Assembly (NCBI GenBank): GCA_031385325.1
Contig: JANNBJ010000203.1
Coordinates: 1 to 10,920, forward strand
DNA from: SYFY01 sp031385325
GTDB lineage: Bacteria; Pseudomonadota; Gammaproteobacteria; Pseudomonadales; Azotimanducaceae
DNA: 10,920 nucleotides
Direction of reading: 5' to 3'
Of the stretch, positions 1 to 5,501 are shown piece by piece. Position 1 is the stretch's first letter; each line of letters starts with the position of its first letter. A program made the position numbers and the translations under genes. The notes under the pieces are model-generated. The model saw only the letters and a list, made by a program, of their open reading frames with translations. It had not been told where the DNA came from and made no database searches.

Positions 1-669
1 GCTCTCGATCAGCTGATGACGGCCGAGCGACAGGACTTCGGCATCCCGGCCACGGATCAGTTGCACACCGGCGCATTCCACGGCCCGACGCCGTCCAGCA
101 TTCCCGGCGGCCAATTGATCACCACGAAGGGTCTGTCTGCACTGGTGCAAGGTCAGCAGACGCCCTACTTCCTGTTTGATGTGCTCGGCGGACCTGAGAC
201 GCTGCCAGGTGCCATGCCATCCGCGTGGCTGGCACAGGCCGGTTCATTCGACGATCCAATCTCGCAGCAATTCAGCCAGATGCTTCGTCAAGGTACCCAA
301 GGCAGAACGGACATCCCGCTGATTTTCTATTGCCTGTCGACACAATGCTGGATGTCGTACAACGCTGCACTGAGGGCCATCAAGCTTGGTTACACGAACG
401 TGCTGTGGTATCGAGGAGGCATCGAAGCGTGGAAGTCGGCTGGGCTGCCGATCCAGCCCGCGCCACAAGGTTATCCGCCGCAACAGGGAGGGTTCCCACC
501 ATCGAGCCAACCCGGCCAGCCAGCACAACCGCCTCAACCCGGTACACCACCTCAGCCTGGTTATCCCGGCCAGACCGGTGCACCTCCACAACCGGGCTAT
601 CCACAACAGCAGGGTTACCCGCAACAACAGGGTTACCCCCAGCAACAGCCCTATCCGCAGCAGCGATAG
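1..669 (+). CDS. Rhodanese-like domain protein with Pro/Gln/Gly/Tyr-rich C-terminal tail (5' end probably outside window)
   Basis: The reading frame is open from base 1. The first ATG (base 16) has no Shine-Dalgarno sequence, so I treat the gene as 5'-partial; numbering below is from that ATG. Residues 35-146 look like a rhodanese fold: a beta strand ending in the conserved Asp (YFLFDVLGG, 51-59), then IFYCLSTQCWMSYNAALRA with candidate catalytic Cys106 and a second Cys111-Trp112, then the typical C-terminal motif GYTNVLWYRGGIEAWKSAGL (125-144). The C-x4-CW signature resembles the CXXCW rhodanese-like proteins associated with PQQ-dependent catabolism; that link is from memory. Residues 147-217 are a low-complexity tail that ends in tandem GYPQQQ units. 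Rhodaneses move sulfane sulfur or act as redox/scaffold domains. The sequence preceding HGPTPSSIPGG suggests this could be the C-terminal domain of a larger protein. It lies 79 bp upstream of the oxygenase gene on the same strand. Confidence 0.78.
   Translation, partial: ALDQLMTAERQDFGIPATDQLHTGAFHGPTPSSIPGGQLITTKGLSALVQGQQTPYFLFDVLGGPETLPGAMPSAWLAQAGSFDDPISQQFSQMLRQGTQGRTDIPLIFYCLSTQCWMSYNAALRAIKLGYTNVLWYRGGIEAWKSAGLPIQPAPQGYPPQQGGFPPSSQPGQPAQPPQPGTPPQPGYPGQTGAPPQPGYPQQQGYPQQQGYPQQQPYPQQR
598..660 (+). repeat. Tandem repeat encoding GYPQQQ units
   Basis: The 3' end of the rhodanese gene carries an imperfect 18-bp repeat encoding GYPQQQ, GYPQQQ, GYPQQQ and PYPQQ, preceded by looser PQPGYPG-type units. 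The core differs only at wobble positions, so slippage could change the repeat number. Such tails are disordered, glutamine- and tyrosine-rich, and are typical of surface-associated or self-associating proteins. Confidence 0.7.
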
Positions 670-717
670 CACGTCGAAAGACCACGGAACTCAGTCTGCG
701 TGTCATAAGCACCGCCA

Positions 718-738
718 CTTGGGTAAAGTTGGCCCAAG
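718..738 (+). promoter_or_regulatory. Short hairpin overlapping the ribosome-binding site of the oxygenase gene
   Basis: CTTGGG (718-723) pairs with CCCAAG (733-738) around a 9-base loop. The 3' arm runs into the purine-rich Shine-Dalgarno stretch AAGGGAGGA (736-744), which sits just before the ATG at 749. Folding could partly hide the ribosome-binding site. With only six pairs this is suggestive rather than proven. Confidence 0.3.
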
Positions 739-748
739 GGAGGAAACC

Positions 749-2164
749 ATGACAGAACAGCTTTCAATCGCTCGCGGCAAAATGGTTCCGGGTGACGCTC
801 GCTGCCCCGGAGAATCCGTGCAAGACCTTCTGGCACGCGACAGTCGCAACGTGCCGGACTACCTCACCACGCATTCCTACGAGTTTCTTGGCGATGAAGA
901 CATCCCGTACAGCCGGTACGTCTCTCGCGAATTCCATGATCTGGAAATCAGGCATCTGTGGCCACGCACCTGGCAATGGGCCTGCCGTGAAGAGCACATT
1001 CCTGAAGCCGGCGACTACCACGTTTATGACGTTGGCCCCTACTCCGCCATCGTCATGCGCACGACCGAAGGCGCAATCAAGGCGTATCGCAACTCCTGCA
1101 TGCATCGTGGCACCAAACTGAAGCCGTCCTTTTCCAGCGGGCATGCAGCATCGATCCGCTGCCCCTATCACGGCTGGGACTGGCATCTCGAAGGCACCAT
1201 CAAAGCGTTCCCCTGCGAGTGGGACTTCCCGCACGTCGAGCCAGACAAGGTGTCACTGACACCGGTTCGAGCGGAATGCTGGGGTGGTTTTGTTTTTGTG
1301 AACTTCGACCAGAACGCCGCGCCACTGGCACAGTATCTGGGCGCGATGACGGCCCACATCGACAACGCGGTGTTCGCAGACCGCTACATCGCACAACACG
1401 TGCAGAAGGAACTCAACTGCAACTGGAAGATTGCGTCCGAGGCGTTCCTCGAGGCGTACCACGTGATGGAAACCCACTCGCAGCTCAGCCGCACCAACGG
1501 TGATGCCAACACCCAGTACGACTTCTATGGCGATCACATCAGCCGGCTGATCAACGTCGCGGGCACACCCAGCAGTTTCTGCAAGGAAGAACTCTCCGAG
1601 CAGGACATTCTCGATCTGTTCCTGGTGGGTGATCGATCCGAGGTCAGTGACAAGCTCATCGTTCCACCCGGTGGCACCGCTCGACGAGTGATGGCCCAGT
1701 TCTTCCGGGACAATGTGGCGAAAGCGGGTCAGGACATCTCAGGCGTCAGCGATTCGGAAATCGTCGACTCCATCGCCTACTTTGTATTCCCTAACCAGCA
1801 GTTTTTCGTGGGGCACACTTTCCCCATCGTCTACCGCTTCCGGCCGCTCGGACAGGCGCACGATCGCTCGTTGTTCGATCTGATCCTGCTCAAACCCCGG
1901 CCCAAAGACGGCACGCCCGTTGAGCCCGCAGAACCCTATTGGCTGAAAGCCGAAGAGTCCTACACCACCGTGCCGGGCATGGACCCGTATGTCGGTCATG
2001 TGTTCGACCAGGACACCGGCAACATGCAAGCCGCGCATGAAGGCGCGCTCACTGCACTCAAACCCGGTGCGACACTCGGCAATTATCAGGAAATACGAGT
2101 CCGCCACTTTCATCGCACGCTGATGAAGACCCTGGACGTCACAGACAAGGGAGCAAACGCATGA
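749..2164 (+). CDS. Rieske [2Fe-2S] aromatic ring-hydroxylating dioxygenase, alpha (oxygenase) subunit
   Basis: This 471-residue protein should activate O2 at a mononuclear iron to hydroxylate a ring or alkyl carbon, with electrons arriving through a Rieske cluster. I chose the ATG at 749 because of the strong AGGGAGGA 5-12 bases upstream; the frame is open further upstream but only overlaps the rhodanese gene. The Rieske ligands are C117-x-H119 (SCMHRG) and C138-x2-H141 (CPYHGW). The catalytic domain shows NWKIASEAFLEAYHVMETH (225-243), giving facial-triad ligands H238 and H243; the third is probably D422 in DQDTGNM (420-426). E235 stands where naphthalene dioxygenase has the bridging Asp205. 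Length fits the family. The gene overlaps the dehydrogenase gene by ATGA, so the two are co-translated. No small subunit, ferredoxin or reductase gene is in view, so the enzyme is either an alpha-only type or uses partners encoded elsewhere. Substrate cannot be told from sequence. Confidence 0.93.
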   Translation: MTEQLSIARGKMVPGDARCPGESVQDLLARDSRNVPDYLTTHSYEFLGDEDIPYSRYVSREFHDLEIRHLWPRTWQWACREEHIPEAGDYHVYDVGPYSAIVMRTTEGAIKAYRNSCMHRGTKLKPSFSSGHAASIRCPYHGWDWHLEGTIKAFPCEWDFPHVEPDKVSLTPVRAECWGGFVFVNFDQNAAPLAQYLGAMTAHIDNAVFADRYIAQHVQKELNCNWKIASEAFLEAYHVMETHSQLSRTNGDANTQYDFYGDHISRLINVAGTPSSFCKEELSEQDILDLFLVGDRSEVSDKLIVPPGGTARRVMAQFFRDNVAKAGQDISGVSDSEIVDSIAYFVFPNQQFFVGHTFPIVYRFRPLGQAHDRSLFDLILLKPRPKDGTPVEPAEPYWLKAEESYTTVPGMDPYVGHVFDQDTGNMQAAHEGALTALKPGATLGNYQEIRVRHFHRTLMKTLDVTDKGANA

Positions 2165-2856
2165 GTACGGTTCTGATCACGGGCGCCGCACGGGGCATTG
2201 GCTTTCAACTGGCACAGCAGTACGCACAAGCCGGTGATCGTGTGCTTGCCACATGCAGGTCACCCGAGAAAGCGACGCAACTGAACGCTGCTGCAGCAGC
2301 ATCGGGCGGCCGATTGACTGTGCACAGAATGGAGGTTGGTGACAGCGCTTCCGTTCGGAGCTGCGCCGCCGCCATCGGCAACATGCCCATCGACATCCTC
2401 ATCAACAACGCCGGTGTCTGGGGCGGGCTCGACACGCAGACTTTCCAGAACATGGACTATGACAACTGGGCGCACGAGTTGAATATCATGGCCATGGGAC
2501 CGTTTCGCGTAATCCAGGCATTCATGCCAAACGTACTGGCGGGCGCAGGACGGAAGATCATCACCATCTCCAGTCAGACCGGCGCACATGCCTACGACCA
2601 CCTGATCGGCTACTCCTATGCCAGCGCAAAAGCAGCCGTCAACCGGCTGATGACCGGCCTTGCGACGGAATACAAGGACCAGGGCGTGATCATCGTGCCA
2701 CTGCATCCAGGCTGGGTAAAAACCGAAATGGCGGGCGACGTGGCCGACATCTCGCCACAGGAAAGTGCGGAAGGCGTGCGACGCGTGATCGCCGACATGA
2801 CGATGGCCAACACCGGCACCTTCCTCAAATGGACCGGCGACATTCATCCCTGGTAA
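2161..2856 (+). CDS. Short-chain dehydrogenase/reductase (classical SDR)
   Basis: A 231-residue cytosolic NAD(P)-dependent oxidoreductase of the usual classical-SDR length. It has the Rossmann glycine motif TGAARGIG (7-14), the NNAG motif (82-85), and a catalytic tetrad of N108, S137 or S138 (ITISSQTG), Y153 and K157 (YASAK). The HPGWVKTEM segment (182-190) closes the nucleotide site. R34 in the TCRS segment after beta-2, with no acidic residue there, leans toward NADP(H); that is inference. The start ATG is within the ATGA that ends the oxygenase gene. Its likely role is to oxidise or reduce a hydroxyl/keto group on the oxygenase substrate or product. The alcohol-oxidising SDRs that often accompany Rieske oxygenases are a good precedent, but specificity is unknown. 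Confidence 0.92.
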   Translation: MSTVLITGAARGIGFQLAQQYAQAGDRVLATCRSPEKATQLNAAAAASGGRLTVHRMEVGDSASVRSCAAAIGNMPIDILINNAGVWGGLDTQTFQNMDYDNWAHELNIMAMGPFRVIQAFMPNVLAGAGRKIITISSQTGAHAYDHLIGYSYASAKAAVNRLMTGLATEYKDQGVIIVPLHPGWVKTEMAGDVADISPQESAEGVRRVIADMTMANTGTFLKWTGDIHPW

Positions 2857-2886
2857 TTGACAAGCCATCCCACCAGAACCAATAAC
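2857..2886 (+). promoter_or_regulatory. Candidate sigma-70 promoter for the bicupin gene
   Basis: A perfect -35 hexamer TTGACA (2857-2862) begins right after the dehydrogenase stop codon. AATAAC (2881-2886; four of six matches to TATAAT) follows with 18-bp spacing. It would give a short 5' leader of about 50 bases before the ATG at 2941, and make the cupin gene at least partly independent of the upstream operon. Prediction by eye only. Confidence 0.4.
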
Positions 2887-2894
2887 ACCTATAC

Positions 2895-2924
2895 CAACGA
2901 ATCAACGAATCAACGAATCAACGA
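2895..2924 (+). repeat. 8-bp tandem repeat CAACGAAT, three copies plus partial
   Basis: Three perfect head-to-tail copies of CAACGAAT (2895-2918) are followed by CAACGA (2919-2924). They sit between the candidate promoter and the GGAG ribosome-binding site (2927-2930) of the bicupin gene. The 8-bp unit is not a multiple of three, which argues against this stretch being coding and against a start at the TTG at 2857. Confidence 0.75.
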
Positions 2925-2940
2925 CTGGAGCACGCAAACG

Positions 2941-4029
2941 ATGAACGCAGGCTACAACCCGGAGTTCAATCCCACCGGTATCGAAGGCGGCGTGGACACG
3001 AACACCCTGCCCTGGATCACCCTGCCCCAGGCACCGGGCATGTCCATCAAACCACTGCGCGCCAGCAGCGAGAGCGGCATGTTCTCCATCATCGTGCAGC
3101 TGAAGGCCGGGACCACACTCACCGGCCTCGTCCACCTCGGCGCCATGGATATGATCCTGCTGTCCGGTTCGATGACCTACGGCGAAGGTCCGCTGGCAAG
3201 CACGCTTGAGCCCGGCATCTGGGGCTATATCCCTGCCAACGCACGCATCAATCAGCTGACCGCGAACACGGATACCGAGTTTCTCGGCAACTACTATGGC
3301 CCTGTCGCGTTTCTCGGCAGCGACGGCAAGAGCGTGACAAGCCTCCTCACCGCGCTCGACGTACTCGCGGCAGCCCGTGATCGTGGTGTCACGCTGATCC
3401 CAAACACCCTGGCCGAATGCATGGCCCCTCGACCGCGCGCCTATCAAGGCCCTGCAGAACCACTCGCCATCACGGGCTCCGATTCAAAGGCCCTGGTCGA
3501 TGAAGCGGCTGCCATCTCCGCATCCGGCAGCAAATCGACCAATCCGCACTTCGTGGATACGCGGACGGTCCCGTGGATCGAAAACCCGGGCCTGCCGGAC
3601 CTTGCACTCAAGGTGCTGCGAGTGAGTGAAGAAACCGGCATCACCACGCTGATCGTCCGGCACAACGGCGTCGCAGGCCCGCACTATCATCTCGGCGCTG
3701 CCGACTTCCTCATCCTCCGCGGACGCATCGGCTATCGCGCCGGTCCACCTGACGGTTACGGTCCGGGGGTGTGGTTCTACGAACCCGCTGGCGCACGACA
3801 CGAATCAACCCAAAGGGTCAGTGCCGACGACCTGATCTATACCGCCAATGTCTACGGTCCCGTGCAGTTCGACGACGGCCCGGGCACCCCGATTGCCGCC
3901 GTGCAGTCATGGATGCAGTACAAGGAGATGGCCGACGGCGCCGGTGTCAAACTCGTGCGCAATACGTTTGCGGGGGATGCGTCGTTGCTGGCGTGGGCGC
4001 CTTTGGGGTCGGCGGGGGTGAGGTTGTAA
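2941..4029 (+). CDS. Two-domain cupin protein, 2,4'-dihydroxyacetophenone dioxygenase/ChrR-like family
   Basis: A 362-residue protein made of two homologous cupin modules. I chose the ATG at 2941 because GGAG lies 10 bases upstream. Module 1 starts NTLPWITLPQAPGMSIKPLR (21-40) and module 2 RTVPWIENPGLPDLALKVLR (208-227); both end in matching YGPV segments (119-122, 305-308) and similar helical tails. Module 2 carries a plausible metal site: H248-Y-H250 (GPHYHLGAAD), D255 and H287 (GARHES). In module 1 the aligned residues are V64? no first His (L63), H65, D70 and I103, so it has lost most ligands and is probably structural. Members of this family include Fe-dependent 2,4'-dihydroxyacetophenone dioxygenase, which cleaves an aryl-ketone side chain to 4-hydroxybenzoate and formate; others are ChrR-like sensors. 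Its place behind an oxygenase and a dehydrogenase favours an enzyme. Substrate unknown. Confidence 0.83.
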   Translation: MNAGYNPEFNPTGIEGGVDTNTLPWITLPQAPGMSIKPLRASSESGMFSIIVQLKAGTTLTGLVHLGAMDMILLSGSMTYGEGPLASTLEPGIWGYIPANARINQLTANTDTEFLGNYYGPVAFLGSDGKSVTSLLTALDVLAAARDRGVTLIPNTLAECMAPRPRAYQGPAEPLAITGSDSKALVDEAAAISASGSKSTNPHFVDTRTVPWIENPGLPDLALKVLRVSEETGITTLIVRHNGVAGPHYHLGAADFLILRGRIGYRAGPPDGYGPGVWFYEPAGARHESTQRVSADDLIYTANVYGPVQFDDGPGTPIAAVQSWMQYKEMADGAGVKLVRNTFAGDASLLAWAPLGSAGVRL

Positions 4030-4056
4030 AGAAGAGAAGAACAACCATCTGAGCAA

Positions 4057-4091
4057 GATATGTCGGAGAAATTCAATTTTTTCGACATATC
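4057..4091 (+). terminator. Long stem-loop downstream of the bicupin gene
   Basis: GATATGTCG (4057-4065) pairs perfectly with CGACATATC (4083-4091). Pairing continues inward through GAGAAAT (4066-4072) against the A/T stretch 4076-4082 with two G-U pairs, leaving a 3-base loop: about 16 pairs in all. It starts 28 bases after the bicupin stop codon. No T-run follows, so it may act as a transcript-end stabiliser or operator rather than a classic intrinsic terminator. Confidence 0.5.
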
Positions 4092-4261
4092 CTCACGATG
4101 TGTAGAGACAGCCGACACATGCCTCAGGAAACCTGAAGTACGAAGCCAGAAGCAGTTGGAGTAGGAAAACTCTGATTTGTCACTCCACCATTTTTCATAC
4201 GTGAAACGCAGGGCTTCTTTGCAAAAGACAGGGCGAGGAGACGTCCAGGCTCCGACCTCTA

Positions 4262-4317
4262 CAAGTCGCTGCAGCGACTTGCTTGGACTTGATTGATTCG
4301 CAGGAGCGAATTAATCA
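4262..4317. repeat. REP/BIME-like pair of palindromes
   Basis: The first element is a perfect 20-bp palindrome, CAAGTCGCTGCAGCGACTTG (4262-4281). After eight bases a second hairpin follows: TGATTGATTCGC (4290-4301) and GCGAATTAATCA (4306-4317) form 12 pairs, one of them G-U, with loop AGGA. Adjacent hairpins with a GCAGGAGCGAAT core, just after the 3' end of a gene (stop at 4326-4328 on the minus strand), look like the REP clusters of gammaproteobacteria. They could also end transcription of the beta-barrel gene. Copy number in the genome cannot be seen here. Confidence 0.5.
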
Positions 4318-4325
4318 GAGTTAAC

Positions 4326-5288
4326 CTAAAAATCGTACTCAATCTCCAGAGACAGCGACGTATTCCGAAACCCGTCCTGTCGATTGTGCGCAATCCCGAG
4401 TGATGCACCCATGCCACCAAGATGCCGTGCAGAGAGACTCGCACCCATGAGGAAGCCCGTCTTCGACTGATCATAACCTTCAGTCGTAAACGCATAACGT
4501 GATCCGACAAAGGTGGACGCGCTGCGCGGTCGATCCGCCGCAACAAGCCACTCGACGCCAATCAAGCCACCCACGGACCACACCCAGTCACCCACGGGCC
4601 ACAGGGTGCCTCCATTCAGACTGGCACCCGCCAGCCACTGATTCTGATCGGCCGTGCGTACTTCGATACCTGCCAGCCCAGAAGATGTTTCGATGAAGTT
4701 GTCAGTGGAGACTCGAATGTGGGTGAGCGAAAACCCGGGGCTCAGAAAACTGCGGTCACCGATATCGAAGTCGCGGCTGGCAGCCACATTGAAAATCCAT
4801 TCCGTTGCATCGATGTTTGCATCGAGCACAAGCCTGCGCGTGACATCACCTCGACCGAACAGGAATACCCGCGCCTGATCCGTTTCATGATCACGCATCG
4901 CGACGCTGCCGGACAGGCGATAGTCGCCAAGAGACAGTCGGCCGAGCACCTGAATGTCCGTGGCCTTCGACTCATCTTTGTCCTGGCCGGTTGTATCGAC
5001 ATCGTAGGCGCTCCGTCCTAACGATACACCAGCAGTGAAAATGTCCGTGAGACCACGCTCGATACCGAGTTGCACGGAGCGGGATTGCGCATCGTAGGCC
5101 AGTACGTTGGTGGATGCAGATCGACTGCTATCCCCGACTCCGCTCGACAGCCAGACCAGCGTCGAACGTTTTGGATTGATGGCCTCGAGCGCCTGTACGT
5201 CGAAAGCCCGCCCAGGAAAGAACAGTGCGCCGGTCACATACAGAGGTAACAAAAACGGCTCTGGTCGGATTTGGCCTGCACGTCGCAT
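4326..5288 (-). CDS. Outer-membrane beta-barrel protein, autotransporter-barrel-like, no passenger domain
   Basis: A 320-residue protein from the ATG at 5286-5288, which has GGGA eight bases upstream; a longer form would need a TTG at 5343-5345. The N terminus (MRRAGQIR, then a hydrophobic stretch 12-25) may be a signal peptide cut near residue 28-33. The remainder alternates polar and hydrophobic residues in repeated short strands (for example SVQLGIERGLTDIFTAGVSL, DIQVLGRLSLGDYRLSGSVA) separated by polar Asp/Asn/Ser turns. It ends SLEIEYDF, with a C-terminal Phe as needed for recognition by the Bam machinery. Size and ending fit a 12-strand autotransporter-type barrel, but almost nothing precedes the barrel, so any passenger is absent. 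It could instead be a stand-alone barrel of unknown role. The gene is transcribed away from the repeat-protein gene, with a CRP-type box between them, and ends next to the REP-like hairpins. Confidence 0.68.
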   Translation of the reverse strand: MRRAGQIRPEPFLLPLYVTGALFFPGRAFDVQALEAINPKRSTLVWLSSGVGDSSRSASTNVLAYDAQSRSVQLGIERGLTDIFTAGVSLGRSAYDVDTTGQDKDESKATDIQVLGRLSLGDYRLSGSVAMRDHETDQARVFLFGRGDVTRRLVLDANIDATEWIFNVAASRDFDIGDRSFLSPGFSLTHIRVSTDNFIETSSGLAGIEVRTADQNQWLAGASLNGGTLWPVGDWVWSVGGLIGVEWLVAADRPRSASTFVGSRYAFTTEGYDQSKTGFLMGASLSARHLGGMGASLGIAHNRQDGFRNTSLSLEIEYDF

Positions 5289-5325
5289 GGTTGTAGTCCC
5301 GGGTCGTCGGATCTGTATCGAGGAG

Positions 5326-5331
5326 TTTATG
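5326..5331 (-). promoter_or_regulatory. Weak candidate -10 element for the beta-barrel gene
   Basis: On the minus strand CATAAA matches four of six positions of TATAAT and lies about 38 bases upstream of the ATG. No good -35 is seen 17 bases further up. The CRP-type box centre would then lie about 72 bp upstream of the predicted start of transcription, a spacing compatible with class I activation. This is inference. Confidence 0.25.
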
Positions 5332-5381
5332 TCAGCCGGTTGCAACGACGAGGTGCCTGCGCCTCACCAGAACCAACCTGA

Positions 5382-5401
5382 AGTGTGACTTCGGTCACAC
5401 T
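5382..5401. promoter_or_regulatory. CRP/Vfr-type operator (TGTGA-N6-TCACA) in a divergent promoter region
   Basis: AGTGTGACTTCGGTCACACT is a perfect 8-bp inverted repeat around TTCG. It contains both consensus half-sites of the CRP family, TGTGA (5384-5388) and TCACA (5395-5399), with the canonical six-base spacer. It lies between the divergent starts at 5288 (-) and 5502 (+), about 94 bp and 101 bp from each ATG. As RNA it would form a stable UUCG hairpin, but no T-run follows directly, so an operator is the better reading. One cAMP-responsive regulator may control both genes. Confidence 0.6.
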
Positions 5402-5501
5402 GTTGCCGACTTTCGAATTTTTTTGCACGGCGTGTCAACCAATCTCGTCACCATGCGTTCCTGTCTATGGGAACACCCGAAACTCAAGGAAAACCAGGAT
5501 C

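Larger units (their letters stand above)
4030..4325. other. Convergent intergenic region with several hairpins
   Basis: This 296-bp gap lies between the 3' ends of the bicupin gene (+) and the beta-barrel gene (-). I see no credible coding frame. It contains a long AT-rich hairpin (4057-4091), a smaller dyad ATGTGT/ACACAT (4098-4103, 4115-4120), a weak dyad TGGAGT/ACTCCA (4157-4162, 4182-4187) followed by five T at 4191-4195, and the REP-like pair at 4262-4317. The rest (about 4196-4261) shows nothing I can assign. Confidence 0.7.

Noticed and set aside
244..672. Minus-strand frame rich in Leu/Arg/Trp opposite the rhodanese gene.
   Set aside because: It is the mirror of the Pro/Gln repeat on the other strand, and the repetitive composition comes from that.
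386..748. Upstream extension of the oxygenase frame adding 121 residues.
   Set aside because: It overlaps the rhodanese tail, reads as low-quality His/Arg/Asn-rich sequence, and the strong ribosome-binding site and conserved N terminus support the ATG at 749.
2857..2940. TTG start that would lengthen the bicupin by 28 residues.
   Set aside because: The TTG is part of a perfect TTGACA -35 box; the stretch contains an 8-bp tandem repeat and reads as Thr/Asn-rich noise. GGAG precedes the ATG at 2941.
5382..5424. UUCG hairpin plus T-run (5418-5424) as an intrinsic terminator.
   Set aside because: The T-run lies 16 bases after the stem and there is no upstream plus-strand gene to terminate. The exact CRP half-sites explain the dyad better.
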